A stretch of 64,000 nucleotides of DNA from Sparassis latifolia (lineage: Eukaryota > Basidiomycota > Agaricomycetes > Polyporales > Sparassidaceae). Below are positions 33,912-45,679 of the stretch, piece by piece. A program made the position numbers and the translations under genes. How positions within the stretch are numbered: position 1 is the first letter of the stretch; each line of letters opens with the position of its first letter. The stretch covers positions 62,001 through 126,000 of the forward strand of contig JAENRS010000014.1 of assembly GCA_018466975.1 (NCBI GenBank), read 5' to 3'. A model generated the notes under the pieces. It was not told where the DNA came from. It saw nothing but the letters and a program-made list of their open reading frames with translations, and searched no databases.

Positions 33912-36057
33912 TCAGACAATAACACAACATGCGTTCCAACCCAAGTCATGCATGTTCCTGAGACACGCCATCACCGAACGCAAGGCACGAACACGAGCCT
34001 CTCGCGCCCGTTCTTCCTCTCGCTGCATGTCCTCCAAGGATATTTTCGGAACAGGACTGAGAATTTCTCTGCCTACATCATCGCCATCGTCGGCGCTGTT
34101 GCTCGCTGTGACGGGGATGGGGGCCATATCTATTGGCAAAAAACTCCTTCGCTTGGCTGCGTGCGGAGAGGGGATGGAGCCAAGAGGTGGGAGGAAGACG
34201 AAGGGGATGGGACCGTCAACGCTTCAATGTGGGGTTTCTCAGGGCCTGCAGGAGGAAGCGACGTTTCAACTGACGGTTTCCTAGACAGACTTGGAGTAAG
34301 GGACTCTTGAGGAAGAACCACCTGAGGTGCAGGGCGTAACAACGCTCCCGTGGTAGATATCCGCACGTCAATCTGAGGAATTCCTGGTGATGCCGACCCA
34401 GGTGACTTGACAAGGAAATTCCTAGCATGGAGTCGGCCTTGATACACAGTTGATCTCATTGTCGAGGATGAGTCTGCCCTCATCTTCCCATCGACATCTT
34501 CTTCAAAAAATCCCAGCGGCTAGGCCTTTCTTCCTTTCTTCCTTCGATGACCGTGTTTGGGTGGCAGAACGGGCGATCTCTGATTCTAGCCTCGGTGAGT
34601 CGGGATGACCTCGTGGCAGTGTCGCCCTCCTTGGCATTGTCTGAGCAGAAAAATCTGCCTTTTCATCGGCTTCGGAAGGATTGTCCCAGAAATTGTTATC
34701 CATCTGAGGTCTTGAACGAACAGCGTTTGGTGACAACGTTCCAGAAGCCACACCAAGACTAGCATATCGTTTCGGTAAAGCCTGGCTATCCCGAGGGGGA
34801 GAACCCATGTTGAGCAGATCGGAACTTGATGCAGAGGTGACGTACTCCGACAGAACAGCGCACTGTGGAGAAGGTGCCGCTGATTTTGACGCCGCACGAG
34901 ACAGTTTTGCTATATTCCGTCGTAGCTCACCCGCACTCTTCATTTTGCGTAATTCTCGCTCATCTGGATCCTGCATGTCTTTCGATGAGGTGGGCCGCAA
35001 AGAGGTCGCAGAACTAGACCCAACCCCTGCTTTCCCAGTTGCTCTACTCTTGTCGTAATAAGCACGGTCTGGCGTAGTACGAGTCCTGGTCAGTTTGGGA
35101 GGTATGGCAGGCTCCGTTGCTGTGGCAGGTAGGGGAGACGTAACCGACCGCGCAATAGGCGGAGACTTGGCAGGAGTGATGGTATCCTCGTCTTCCTGAG
35201 CAGCCTGAAGCTGTCGATCAACGTCGTCGTCGTAAGGGGACTCGTCTTCGCAGTCGGTGTCATCTGTGTTGGTGCTCTGCACACTAGCAGAAAGGAGAGG
35301 GAATATCGATGTAGACGGCGGGTAAAGGGGTGTCATCGGAGATATAGCTAGTACCGGTTCTATAAGTGCCTTCCATGGACCGTGGAACGGATTGCCATCG
35401 ACAAGAAGTATTTTAAGCGCAGGCAACAAGCAGAGCCAACTAGGAAGGGCGTTCAATTTGTTCCTTCTGATGCTGAGAGTGTGCAACCTGTCCAAAGAAC
35501 TGAGCACCTCGGGCAGTGTGCTGATACCCGTTGAATCCACGATGAGAACGCGCAAAGAGACCATATGAGAAAGGAATACAGGAAGTGCCCGCAGAGGATT
35601 GGAAGCTATGTTCAACTCCTCGAGATTCTTGCAAGCAACAAGGGATGGTGGAAGAGCAACAAGAAAATTCGCGGAGATATCAAGGAGAGAGTTGAGGCAA
35701 CTGTGGAAGGGTGTTGGCAAGAAATGATGGGGCGGCATTTGGGAGTTAGACAACCCTATCAGGAGATTTGTACCTAGTAGGTCATAGCTGTGGAAGGGCA
35801 TCCTCGAGCCTACCCCACCCACAGCGACACGCACCTGTTTTCACCTGAAGTCGTACTATGGGCACATCATCTGCTTTAACAATAACGCCTCGACCCTCCT
35901 CGGCAATTAACATGGCACTAGTTGGCTCCTCTTCAGAAGTTCTCTCGTCCTCGTCCATGGACAAGTAATCATCTGTCTCTTCTTCGTTGATCAAACCCGC
36001 CTCGTCGCGTTCAACCAGAGTCTCGAATCTCAAGTCAAAGCTGGGCGTCGCACGCAA
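33912..36057 (-). CDS. Leucine-rich-repeat signalling protein (SOG2-like or LRR-RhoGEF-like), C-terminus missing
   Basis: Exon 1 (36057 to about 35833) encodes an acidic N-terminus (NEEETDDYLSMDEDERTSEE). A GTGCGT...CTAG intron leads to the LRR block (about 35785-35370), with repeats LPPSLVACKNLEELNIASN, LPVFLSHMVSLRVLIVDS, LPEVLSSLDRLHTLSIRRN and LPSWLCLLPALKILLVDGN. A long Ser/Pro-rich, basic region follows. Two frame breaks lie at T6 runs: near 34507 (one T too many, giving a stop after GLAAGIF) and near 34142 (one T too few). Between and after them the frame is well preserved, ending ALRSVMACLRNMHDLG near 33930. The conserved C-terminal catalytic or RAM-pathway part is not found, so the gene is truncated or its end was replaced. 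Confidence 0.65.
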
Positions 36058-36258
36058 ACCTTTAACGCCATTGTTCCTGTAACGTAGGTTCGCTCATTCC
36101 GTTGCCAATTGACGAAGAGCGAGATTGAATGCTATTGACGTAAAAATCGGACCAACCGTCAAATCGTGACAGTCGTGACAGTCACAGCTGTTGTCATTTC
36201 TAGAGATCATATCGATGATGTTGCTGCCTGTGTTGAACGTCCTCCGCACACGCACACG

Positions 36259-38009
36259 ATGAACTCGATGAACTCGATTAACTACAGTTTTATGCCGCAA
36301 AATGCACCAGGCAACATCGATGAATCTGCAAGGTTACTTTCGCTGTATGCCCACCTGGCTGGCACCAGCAATGCCGCTTTAGCACGGCTCCCAACTACAT
36401 GTATCAGGGTTTCCCCCAATTCAATAGGGTGGGGATGTTTGTGGAAGATGAACAATACCTTATCCGGGCTCTGTGCGATGGAATGATGAAGAAACAGACG
36501 AAACGCGTTACTTTAGAAACGCTGGATGGCGTATGTTTCTGGTAGGACTCATGATGTTTTGCTGACAGGTTGTTAATGTAGGTCAATAACCATTCAGCAA
36601 TAGCTTGGAAAGACTACTACTTAGAACATATGGATAGACTGGACCAGGCTGCAGCGGATTTGCAGGATTCTGTAAAGCCTGTGGCGGTTGAGAAGTCATC
36701 TACTTCGTCGACGTCGACATCGACTCGTGAAATCGACATGTCGAAGTCAAAGTCGACTCACGAAACCAAAATCGGCATGACTCATGACACCGGCGCATCG
36801 AAGTCGACTCACACCGGCACATCGAAGTCGACCCACGAAAGCGGCACATCGAAGTCGACTCACGAATCCGGCGACGTATTCAAGTCGACTCACGATCAAT
36901 CACCTCTACCATTCAGCAGCATCATTCAGAGGACGGAGGCTACTTTCAACTGATCCTAACCTCCGGATTTCTGAGCCGCCGTCTCGTACGCCATCCCCAC
37001 CTTTTTCTGCGCTCAGAGCAAGAGAAGGGAGGAGATTCATGGAGGATCAAAACTCCAAGTCGACTCACGAAACCGACGTGAACACATCGCAGCGTCCTTC
37101 TGATAAATCACCCTCTACCATTCAGCAGCACCATTCGGATGACATTCCAACTCATTCTAAACTCCGGATTTCTGAGCCGCCATCTCGCACGCCATCCCCA
37201 CCCTTTGTGGTCACAGCAAGAACAGGGCTGAGATTCTTCAAGAGGATCAAGATTTCGTTGTCAAGTCTGCTCAGCGGAAGCTCAGTAAGAATCTGAACCT
37301 AAACCAAATGCAGCTATGTGCTTTGCTTGCAGAGAAGGTATGTGGCCCATATTGACAACATCTATCTTCATTCAGTGGCGCAACAGGCTCCCCATCATTC
37401 TGCGGCTTCGTGGTACAGCTACTGGACTCGAAATCATGATTTATCAGAGATACTTGCTGAAGTTAGGATGAAGGAAGTGACTCGAAGTAAGGGCCTTCCT
37501 GAGCATTTATTCACTGGTAATAACTCTTACTCAGGTTTATTATCTGAAGATGAGTCTGGTCCTGAGGTGTCAGAGGAGGAGTCAGACTATGATACGGAGG
37601 ATGATTTGCGTAACATGGGCCATTCAGGTGATCAATTTCTTTCAGCCGATAAGCGTGTCCTTGCCAGACACATAGTATCCTACCCCAACTGGGATTCTAT
37701 GACACACAATGAGAAGTGGCAGCCTTTCATAATCAAGGTGTGAAAGCTTCCCTGTCTGTAATATTATCCTAGCTCGCTCACTCCTCTACATATATGATAG
37801 CATCCACAAAGATCTATGATGTCTTATGCACAAGCATATGAAAGATTTAAAACAGGTTAGTACAGCTTTATCATCTTGCATAGCCTCCAGAAATGAACCA
37901 ATTTCAATCAGAGATTGATTGCTGGGTGCGCAAGTTCAAGCACGATGCAAAGGAGCTCAAGAAGAACAGGAAGGCTGGTCCCAGTTCTCAGCAAGGTCCA
38001 TCTAAGTAA
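36259..38009 (+). CDS. SANT/Myb-like (Rap1-Myb-type) multi-exon protein
   Basis: MNSMNSINYSFMPQ starts at 36259. A short intron leads to APNYMYQGFPQFNRVGMFVE. EQYLIRALCDGMMKKQTKRV and, after a 54-nt intron, HSAIAWKDYYLEHMDRLDQA form a first Myb-like unit. A second unit ends APHHSAASWYSYWTRNHDLS (about 37379-37440). A third spans FLSADKRVLARHIVSYPNWD and, after introns, HPQRSMMSYAQAYERFKTEI, with a basic tail and stop at 38007-38009. Repeated 'H..A.SW..Y' helices are typical of DNA-binding SANT/Rap1-Myb domains, so a chromatin or DNA-binding role is likely. A KSTHE-rich tandem region (36700-37260) carries small indels that break the frame near 36900-36960 and 37230. Confidence 0.6.
36720..37260 (+). 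repeat. Coding tandem repeats (KSTHE units and a 201-bp duplication)
   Basis: Short units encoding SKSTHE(S/T)GT recur from about 36750 to 36900. A larger unit containing LRISEPPSRTPSPPF occurs twice, beginning CTCCGGATTTCTGAGCCGCC at 36961 and 37162, offset 201 bp. The two large units differ by single-base indels (CC against CCC near 36901 and 37110) and by a longer gap before CTCCGG. Confidence 0.75.
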
Positions 38010-38223
38010 GCATTTGAGATGCAGGAGGCAGGGCCAAGATGAAGAGAGAGTCAGAGAGAGTGGAGGTCTGTGCAAGGTCTGAAAACAGATGCTGAGTGAG
38101 TATGTTCTGCATTGTGAGCACTATGTTCTCTATATGAGTTACATAGTTACATCTCTGTACAAGTCCTTGGTTCAATGTTTGTAAATTTGTACTACATCAC
38201 AGCATTTTTGCTCAGAAAGTCTG

Positions 38224-38601
38224 ATGGTGACAGCAACTGCAACTGCAGGTGGACTTAGAAAACATATGTATGACTTTACTCTATCCCACTTCAGGACTCC
38301 CTCTACACAATTGATGGTGCATCCAGTCGAATGGTCCGAAAGTGAACATTTTTATGAGAATTTTTTGTATCTATTATACACACGTACGACATGTGATTCG
38401 AAAAATTGTCCATTTTCTGAGTGGCAACATCTGGCTCTCTTGTCCGAGACAGCAACTGATGGATATCACAAGAAAACAGGAGTATCTGAGGACTGCCTAT
38501 CTAAACATCGGAGGACCATGCTTGGAGAGCTTGAAGTCTGTGATTTATCAATACGTGTGGTGAAGAAGAAGATGGGGTGTCAGCCACTGAATAGAGAATA
38601 G
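38224..38601 (+). CDS. Hypothetical open frame of 125 codons
   Basis: Encodes a Ser/Thr/His-rich sequence with no membrane or zinc motif, for example YENFLYLLYTRTTCDSKNC. It lies 215 bp after the SANT/Myb-like gene and could be an extra exon of that transcript or chance. No relatives are recognised. Confidence 0.25.
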   Translation: MVTATATAGGLRKHMYDFTLSHFRTPSTQLMVHPVEWSESEHFYENFLYLLYTRTTCDSKNCPFSEWQHLALLSETATDGYHKKTGVSEDCLSKHRRTMLGELEVCDLSIRVVKKKMGCQPLNRE

Positions 38602-38609
38602 AGTGCTAG

Positions 38610-40014
38610 AAAGAATGGAGCGCGAACAGACGCCAGTCGACGCGCGACGAAGTGTGCACGTGATGAGATTAGATCGTGGAAGTTGCCGCGTCCGAAAGAT
38701 CGTTGGGTGAATTGCATTTCCTCGCAGAGGCCTCCCGCCCTTTCCTATGAGGGACCGTACTGGACAAAACTATTAAACCTGTCAGCGTCCCGAAAAAGTA
38801 GTGTATCGATCAAAAAACATGACAGTTCGGGCGAAAAGTTGCCACGTGGGGGCGCCTGTTGATGCAAGCCCCACCCCCGACGCGTACTGTCTGCAGCGAG
38901 TGCAGCGAGAGAGTCCCCATGGCCAGTGATATATATTATGCGTCTCTCCGCCATTTCTACGCCCCTTTCCCCCTCTACACCTATGGCCCCATCTTGTCAC
39001 CGTACATACATCGTCTTCCGAAGGCGCCGGTTCATGCCAAAGTACTCTCCGACCACGCCGTCTGATTCTACTTCGATTACGGTGTGTACATGTTTGTCAG
39101 TAGTCTAATGCCCCATCCTGATGCGCCTCTGTGAAAACCCCGCAAGGAAAAGTAATACTAAGAGCACCTACCCTGAACGACACGATGCTGTGCATGCATG
39201 TCGCCGGTAGCCGCACGAGCTCGACGAACCGGGCGTACACGCAGGAGAGTACGCACTCTGTGACAGCACCAAATATATCGCTTGCGCCAAGCAGCGCCCC
39301 TGCGCTTCCGAGTTCTGGACGCCGAGGTGATGTCAGGGAGGTTCGTCCGCGCATGGCAGAGCATCGCGTGTAAGGATGCTATGCCCTCTGTGCCCGCTGG
39401 GGAAGGCGACTCCACCGTCCGACGGGCAAGGTAAGTGTCGCCAGGGTTATCTCAAATTACAGCTCGTGCGACATGCGGCCGCATCACGAGATAATTCTTC
39501 CGCTTCTGGAGCGACTTCGCGCCCCTCAGCGCAACGAATATATTTTTCCACCGCAGATGGACGACGGGAGGAATAACGCATGGACGCGCTGCGCAGCATC
39601 GAGGCGGCACGGCAGGCACGCTACGCCCATGCGCCATGCAGGGATGGCATAGCAACGCGCGGGTACGCCACCGCTGTGTTTGGGTCTGAACCTAGCGCGA
39701 CTTGGCCGTGTTCGAACGACTGCTAGTGCAACATGTAATGGCTGCCCGTCCGAAGTGGTGAAGTGCACGCTCTCGACGTGGTGGTGTCTGCAATGAGACG
39801 TGCGAGATTGGTCCCGCGCCGCCTATTATGAAGATACAATGGCGCTCACTCTGGCAAATATAAATTGACAAGTTGTGTCTTAGACTTCAGATTCCCTGAG
39901 GAACTCGCGAGGAGCCCGCAAAGTCTTGGGCCATCTCCGCCGCTGACATCCACTGTCCACTAACACTGCGGAAACCGCTGTAAATATGCAGACGGAAAAC
40001 AAACCGAACATGGC
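38610..40014. other. Intergenic region, no recognised gene
   Basis: Overlapping short frames on both strands around 39100-39770 reflect GC-rich DNA; one minus-strand frame (39354-39097) is hydrophobic. Nothing is supported by motifs or splice structure. A TATA-like GATATATATTATG occurs at about 38929. Confidence 0.4.
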
Positions 40015-41222
40015 TTACCTATTGCCAACCACACACGCCACGACACGTTTCGCAGCGCCGAGGTCGCCTTCCCGTGCAATACGCGCCTGCCAGAGCTTGC
40101 TGACGCCGCATGTGTACTCTTCATGATTTGTCCATCTGATATGCGAGAGGAGGGAGTCGTCCGGATGACCATCCGGATACGTCAGGCATTCTGAGATATA
40201 TGCTGACCAGTCAGCACGCAGAGGGACGACGCTGTCAATGACTCTTGCAGCAGGGTCGTCTTTAGGTAGCGTATGCCCTACAACTTCGCATGTCGCCTCC
40301 AGAACGTGGAAAGATACCTTCTGTGGGTCTACTCCATCGGACGGTCGAGACAAGACTGTAACGCTCCAGATCTCGCCCTTGATGACCTCTTGAGCATCGA
40401 CGACAATACCGCATAGCCACAACCGAGAATCGTTCTTGCCATTGTATCGCCCGAGCGACAGCGTGAACCAGAGTCTTGTCATGATAAATCTACCACGGAT
40501 ATACAAGTCAGGTAAGTAATTGCACCGACTGGATACCGACGATCTTTGAGCAGCATATATGCGCACCTTAATATCACAATGATCTGGCGCCACTATCAGG
40601 ACTGGCCCATATGTGATCCGCAATTGGATTTGGCAAGCCATTGACTCAAGAACTCAGCAAGAAACGAATGCTTGTACGCCTTCCGCGCTGCAGGACTTCC
40701 GCCTCCCGCAGACGGAGGTAGGGCCACATATTCGCCATCGCCCGCGAGTACTGCTGAGTAACATCCTGCACGAAGCGTTGGCCGCTATAGTTGTTGTTGA
40801 GGAGGTGGGAGGCAGAAAGATAGACTGACGCATAGTGGAACAGACACAGATATCATCAGTATGTAGCGAGAGGCACCGTCCTTCATATCCCACAAAATGA
40901 CGAAAGCGGCAGAAACTCACTTGCATATCGGAACATGCGTGAGACTAGCACACATCGCCGGCGCTCTTCGTTCGAAAGTCCACTCAGGATGATCGCCCAA
41001 CGATGAACGCGCTTCCGCTGCGATAGGGAGGGCGGGAGCGTTATAGGAACAAGATTGGGCACAGCAGCAGCGCGTGGAAAGTCTAGATGGCAGAACATAG
41101 AACGTATATGCCGCTGATCAGCTTGTACATCGGTTATATGCTGAGTAAGACCGTCCACTGAGTGGTCAGAAAGTGCCGCAGGAGGAGGTTGAGGTAGTCT
41201 GTTTTCTGACGCGCCTCCTTGT
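40015..41222 (-). CDS. Agaricomycete F-box-family-like protein, with two small frame breaks
   Basis: The minus strand reads HRWAIILSGLSNEERRRCVL with SRMFRYA (about 41010-40930). A GTGAGT intron leads to YLSASHLLNNNYSGQRF and MANMWPYLRLREAEVLQR (about 40730-40680), then ADHIWASP, an intron ending GTAG near 40492, and TRLWFTLSLG, IKGEIWSVTVLSRPS and CEVVGHTLPKDDPAARV, with a stop near 40015. I recognise this as an expanded mushroom family with an N-terminal F-box-like helix pair, probably a substrate adaptor of SCF ubiquitin ligases. Two single-base breaks lie between LQR and ADHIW (about 40675 and 40625); the first sits in AGCGCGG, where one C next to a CpG seems to be lacking. Introns are about 95 nt. 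Confidence 0.6.
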
Positions 41223-42595
41223 CGAGAGGTCGGACAATTTAGGCGGAGCCCAAACTTTTGTAGCGTTCAATAACATGGAGTCTTAAACCTTTGTAGTAAC
41301 ACGTGATGCACGTGGCGCGATAAATCCGTCGAAATTTACTATTCTTCCTGATGCTTCAGCTCCACCCCATTTTGGGCACATCGCAGGCGCGGCGAAGTGC
41401 GGTAATAGATATATGATAGAGAGGTGTATTCTCCTTCGGTGTGAGACCGAGAGAATGGAGAGATTCCTACGAGACTCAGACATATTGTACCTGTTAAACC
41501 AATATAGAGCAGATAGGACAGCAAAAGTCCCCGGAACCAATCTTAAATAATATTAACATCGGAAACTACGACGAATAGATGGCGTGCAGTAGAAGGGGGA
41601 CGCCAGGGGGACTTCTTGTGCTCGAAACACGACGCGTTCGACGCGATTTACAGGCGCGTCGCACAAGCACGTGATGTGCCGGACGGCAATCACAACCGGT
41701 AATTGACCTCTTAGTAAGACCCCCTTTATAGAAAGCAGACGTCAGACACGGATATCCGAGGTACGAGGTTGAGGCAGAGTGTCCACCATCTGCCTTCGGG
41801 AGACTAGGTTGAGGCGCTGTGTCCTTGGCGGGTGGTCCGCTGACTGGGAAGGGCGTGTCACAGCCAGTGGATCTAGATAAGAGATGTACAACACTTGTAC
41901 CGCATTGGGAACCCTACCGATCCATGCAGACAAAGTAGTTCTGTAGGTAGCAGTTATGTATTGCACTAGCAATCTATTTCACAGGGACAGTCGACACACG
42001 AACCAATGAGTAAGCTATCACGGGTGTACTTTATTTTATTGTAAGTGAGTATTACAATCAAAAGTTACCAACAAACGCACTCTCACTCATTTGCCCACAA
42101 CATATGTCGGGAACTTATAGTCCACAAACCATCAAAGCATGATATTTGAATGACCAGTATACAAGATGTCAGTATCATGGCATGCCAATGTGACATCATT
42201 GGCTCGGCATACTATACGAGCATACCAGAGAGCTAGCACTGACGTACACACTTTTTATTCAATAACACATTCTGCATGTACTCAATCGACACCAAATGTC
42301 CCGTGTGGAATATATATGTTGGTCATATTCAACGGGATGCAGGATCATTGCAAAAAGAGCTCATGCAACAGAGAAAGGAAAAAATTGATCCGACATCCTG
42401 TACTGGTCAAGCTGTCGCTGCCCGTCACCCGCAGTCCGCAATTGCTGCCCCTGCTAGTGAGTCCGTTGCGGCGGAGGTCCTGTAGGTCGACGAGGCATGT
42501 ACGAACTCGAATCACAGTCCGAGATAGTGTCCGGTTCCGCTGTTGCCTGTCTTGCTCGCATTGGAGAGTACCTATACATACAAGTGTCAATTAAT
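41223..42595. other. Intergenic region, no recognised gene
   Basis: Short AT-rich and GC-rich blocks alternate. A direct repeat GAGGTTGAGGC(A/G) with ...GTGTCC follows at 41765 and 41809. No coding signal was recognised. Confidence 0.4.
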
Positions 42596-43048
42596 ATGCC
42601 TCCTGCACAACATCAAAATCGCGCACCTCTTCCACCACGAATTTCGACATTCCGTAACCCAAGTGGCCCAACGCAAACGACGGGTCCTTCAGTGATGACT
42701 CTGGGATGGACCCACGGCCTCCCGAAGGGCGCCATGCTTGGGCAATGGACACGGACGACGTGAAGAGGAAACGAGCGCCAGGTGCAAGGCCCGCGAGCTG
42801 AACGGCGGCACTAACGTGGGGCTCGAAGGAGGCGAGTAAGTCCGAGGTCTTCACGCATGAGATCCCCACTGAGCAGCACAAGCTTCGATCGGCGAAGCTT
42901 CGCGGTAAATGTGATCCTCGAACGCTGCACGCTGGCGGTCCGCGATACCGCGATTATGTGTATACACGCGTGCAATATGCGGATTGACGATTAGTTCAGC
43001 TAGGATGTAGGCACCGAGATTTCCCGTGGTACCAGTGACGAGCACCAC
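42596..43048 (-). pseudogene. NAD(P)-binding reductase domain of an NRPS-like or aminoadipate-reductase-like enzyme
   Basis: MVLVTGTTGNLGAYILAELI at 43048 is the Rossmann TGTTGxLG motif, followed by NPHIARVYTHNRGIADRQRA. The reading then jumps to SFEPHVSAAVQLAGLAPG and SSVSIAQAWRPSGGRGSIPE, ending LGYGMSKFVVEEV, whose YxxxK is the catalytic pair (GYGMSK). These are the start and middle of the thioester-reductase domain that releases carrier-bound acids as aldehydes. About 40-50 residues are missing between the parts (near 42900-42850), and no adenylation or carrier domain is present. The reading terminates near 42596. Confidence 0.8.
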
Positions 43049-44170
43049 TGCCCTATGCTACTTATCAATGCAAGCCAAGGAAGCTTTAGGATACGACCTA
43101 CCTTTGGGTTATGCTCGTCCACGGACACATGAGCGGAGCAAATAGTAGGCCCGCATGACAGGCAGTGCAGCCGAGAATTGGCATCCATATGAGCGTTGCT
43201 GATGAGAATGGGTCGTCGAAGAAAAGAGGGTCGAGACTGAGACCGAATCACTGGTGTAAAGAGGAAAAGGTGAAATCTTTGCGTAAAGATGGGAGCATTT
43301 TCTTGCTCGTTGCAAGAGAAAACATACAAAAAATACCGTCAAAAAAATGGCCGGAGTTGCAGGAGATTTCTGGAGAAGAGACTGTTGCGTGCAAACGATT
43401 GATTGAAATTCGATTAGCCGAGGCGGCGAGAGTGCAAAGTGAGTATAAAGCAGTGTACTGTGCCAAATAGTGAATAGTGCTACAATAGCGCGAGCGAGTG
43501 GAGGGAGGGTAAAGAGGGTGGGCGGAAAGGAAGGGAGGGGACAAAAACGTGGCAGCGGCTTGACGGTGGGGTACTTGCTGTGACATCTTCATTGGTCTTG
43601 TTTGCACGTCCTCACCACTGTCCTATCACAGTCAGTTGCACCAAAAAATAACAGAGAATAAAGTAGTCCAAAAGACATACCGTCAGTCATACGGCCCTGC
43701 CATTCAGCCCTGCTAGTACATTAGAGCGAGGATACAGGTCGTGCTACATACCACTGCAAGTATACAAGATAATGTCTGTAGTTCACCTGCATTTGACTGT
43801 TGCAAGGCTCCAGATACGATGGTGCTAGTTTGAACGGCTGAGACGGACAGACATTCACAGCCATCCGACGGAGACTAGGTCCATCAGATCTGAATGTGGT
43901 ATGATATCGGTGAAGCAACTCTGCCAAATAAGGTAATTCTTGCCACGGAGATTAACATCTCGTCGCTGTCAATATTCTCACTTTAGTTCAGACTGAAGCT
44001 TGAGGTTAATCCAGATGTAGTGACCAGCCTGTTTCAAAGTCTATAACCAACAATAGCATTTTAATCAATGTAGAACGGAGTCGACGTAACAAAGTAGTAA
44101 TGATACATATCATACAAAGGGGCACCTCGAGTAACACACACCAGGTGGCAGGGGAAAACGCGGCCAAAGA
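43049..44170. other. Unrecognised stretch
   Basis: A plus-strand frame (43165-43470, 101 codons) is charged and helix-like (IPSKKWPELQEISGEETVAC) but has no recognised family. The rest shows no coding signal. Confidence 0.35.
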
Positions 44171-44179
44171 CGGGGTTGC

Positions 44180-44790
44180 TCATCGAAGATGGATGCATAC
44201 CCATGGACTGTACCATTCAAGGTCACCCGTCGTCCAGCACTTGAAGTTTACCGCCTCCCAGTATGGGTCATCTCCCGGCCAGAATATCCGACCAGCGGTT
44301 TCGAACTCATCGCTGAACATCAGATTGTACGTCGTACTGTCTGACCCTGAGCGGGTATAAAACTCCTCCTTGGTATCCTTATCGATCAACTTTGGCCTGT
44401 TGGGCAAATCTGGAATGCTCCGACGAATTAATTCCTCCAAGATTGTATCCTGGCGTTACGGGCATAGGGTTTTTATAGTACATGATGATTGGGTAGCCGG
44501 CAAAGGGTGTTAGCAGGTCGAGAACGACCACGGCATTGGCGGACACATTCAGCCAACCATGCGCAGAGAAGGGCGCGGCGTGAGTGATCCATTCTGGCAT
44601 CGGGCACAGGGTCTGGGCTGTGCAGCGGATCGTCGAGGTCCTCGTCCCGCAGATCCCACATGTGGGATGCATTTGCCAATGTTGCAGAGGTGATGAGATG
44701 TGATGTGTCTTGTCGCCATTCGAGCTTGCCGAGAGCTCAGAAGCGGCACTGAATCGGGAGGAGATACGTTCAGATTGTACTGAGACGAGG
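44180..44790 (-). pseudogene. KRE6/SKN1-type beta-glucan synthesis-associated protein, 5' fragment
   Basis: The minus strand contains a MWD(L)RDEDLDDPLHSPDPVPDA region (about 44660-44600), an altered transmembrane part (LLTPFAGYPIIMYY, about 44525-44480), NPMPVTPGYNLGGIN, and in a shifted frame FSDEFETAGRIFWPGDDPYW and CWTTGDLEWY (about 44300-44220). This order matches the start of fungal KRE6/SKN1: a single-pass membrane anchor followed by the opening of the GH16-like lumenal domain. These proteins act in beta-1,6-glucan formation. Frames change near 44600 and 44430. The catalytic part after the GDLEWY segment is absent, so the gene is truncated. Confidence 0.85.
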
Positions 44791-44989
44791 TCAGTACAAC
44801 TCCGACAAAAATCGGTGAGAACTCACCGAGTACGGGCTATAACTCCAACCAATGTTACCCGTCACGGCACATGTGTGGTCTCGCTCGCTCCTCATCGTTC
44901 CGGCTCTTTATGCTCCCAGTCAGGAAGCCCCGGCCGAGTGGACTGCGCAGAGGGCAAATCAGTCCTGCGTATGCATAAACAGCTTAAGG

Positions 44990-45660
44990 GAGGTGCGTAC
45001 GAGTAGGCGGCGATAGCAACGCTGAGGTCCTGTGCCGTCGCGATAACTACGGTATGCTCAATACAACTATTCGAAAGCGACAGACGAGCGTACATACCTT
45101 TATTCGTCTCCACCTCGTAGGACCGTAGGCTGATCTCGATCTCCACCACAGGGTGCACCTGCGAGCAGAGCGCGTCAAGTCCTCCCACAGTGACGAGACA
45201 TCGGAAAGCGACCCACCGCGTGCGCCCGCCTTAGCGTCTCAGCACTGCACTCAGACAGTCCAACGTAGTCAAACAGGCCATCCTTAGCATACACCGCAAG
45301 GGTGCGCACATGACCTCTTCAATTGGGGTGTTCCAGTCGACATGTGCAGACTCAAGCAAATACAGGTGATTAGTCCCGCGTAGGGCTGCGTTTATCGCGT
45401 CGATGCCGCGCTTGAGGTCCTCCGGCCGCTCCCAGATACTCAGTGAAGCGATGCGAGAACGAACCCGAGCACTCATGAGAAGTCGACGGCGGCTGCAGTA
45501 CTTCAGGCTGCCCTGTGGAGGATCGAGGTAAGCGTGATGTGGCAGCGGAACAACGGAACACACTTGCCTTGACGGAGAGGAACATCCGGTCATAATCGGA
45601 ACACTTCTCGAAGAATCGCGCGACGAGCTCGAGGTTCGCGGTGGACATCTCTGGGCCATA
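44990..45660 (-). pseudogene. Aldo-keto reductase fragment
   Basis: ANLELVARFFEKCSDYDRMF and LSVK (about 45640-45570) are followed, in another frame, by LKRGIDAINAALRGTNHLYL and SAHVDWNTPIEEVMCA (about 45425-45300), then VHPVVEIEISLRSYEVETNK, and after an intron VIATAQDLSVAIAAYS (about 45055-45005). These are the middle strands of the (beta/alpha)8 barrel of the pyridoxal-reductase-type AKR family. The usual ECARVD segment appears as ESAHVDW, and the N-terminal Asp/Tyr catalytic region is not found. At least three frame changes; truncated at both ends. Confidence 0.8.
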
Positions 45661-45679
45661 AAATTCGCCTGGTCAAACG

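Noticed and set aside
33351..34310. 319-codon plus-strand frame as a real protein
   Set aside because: Its right part lies opposite the conserved LRR coding sequence and its composition looks like a reverse-frame shadow.
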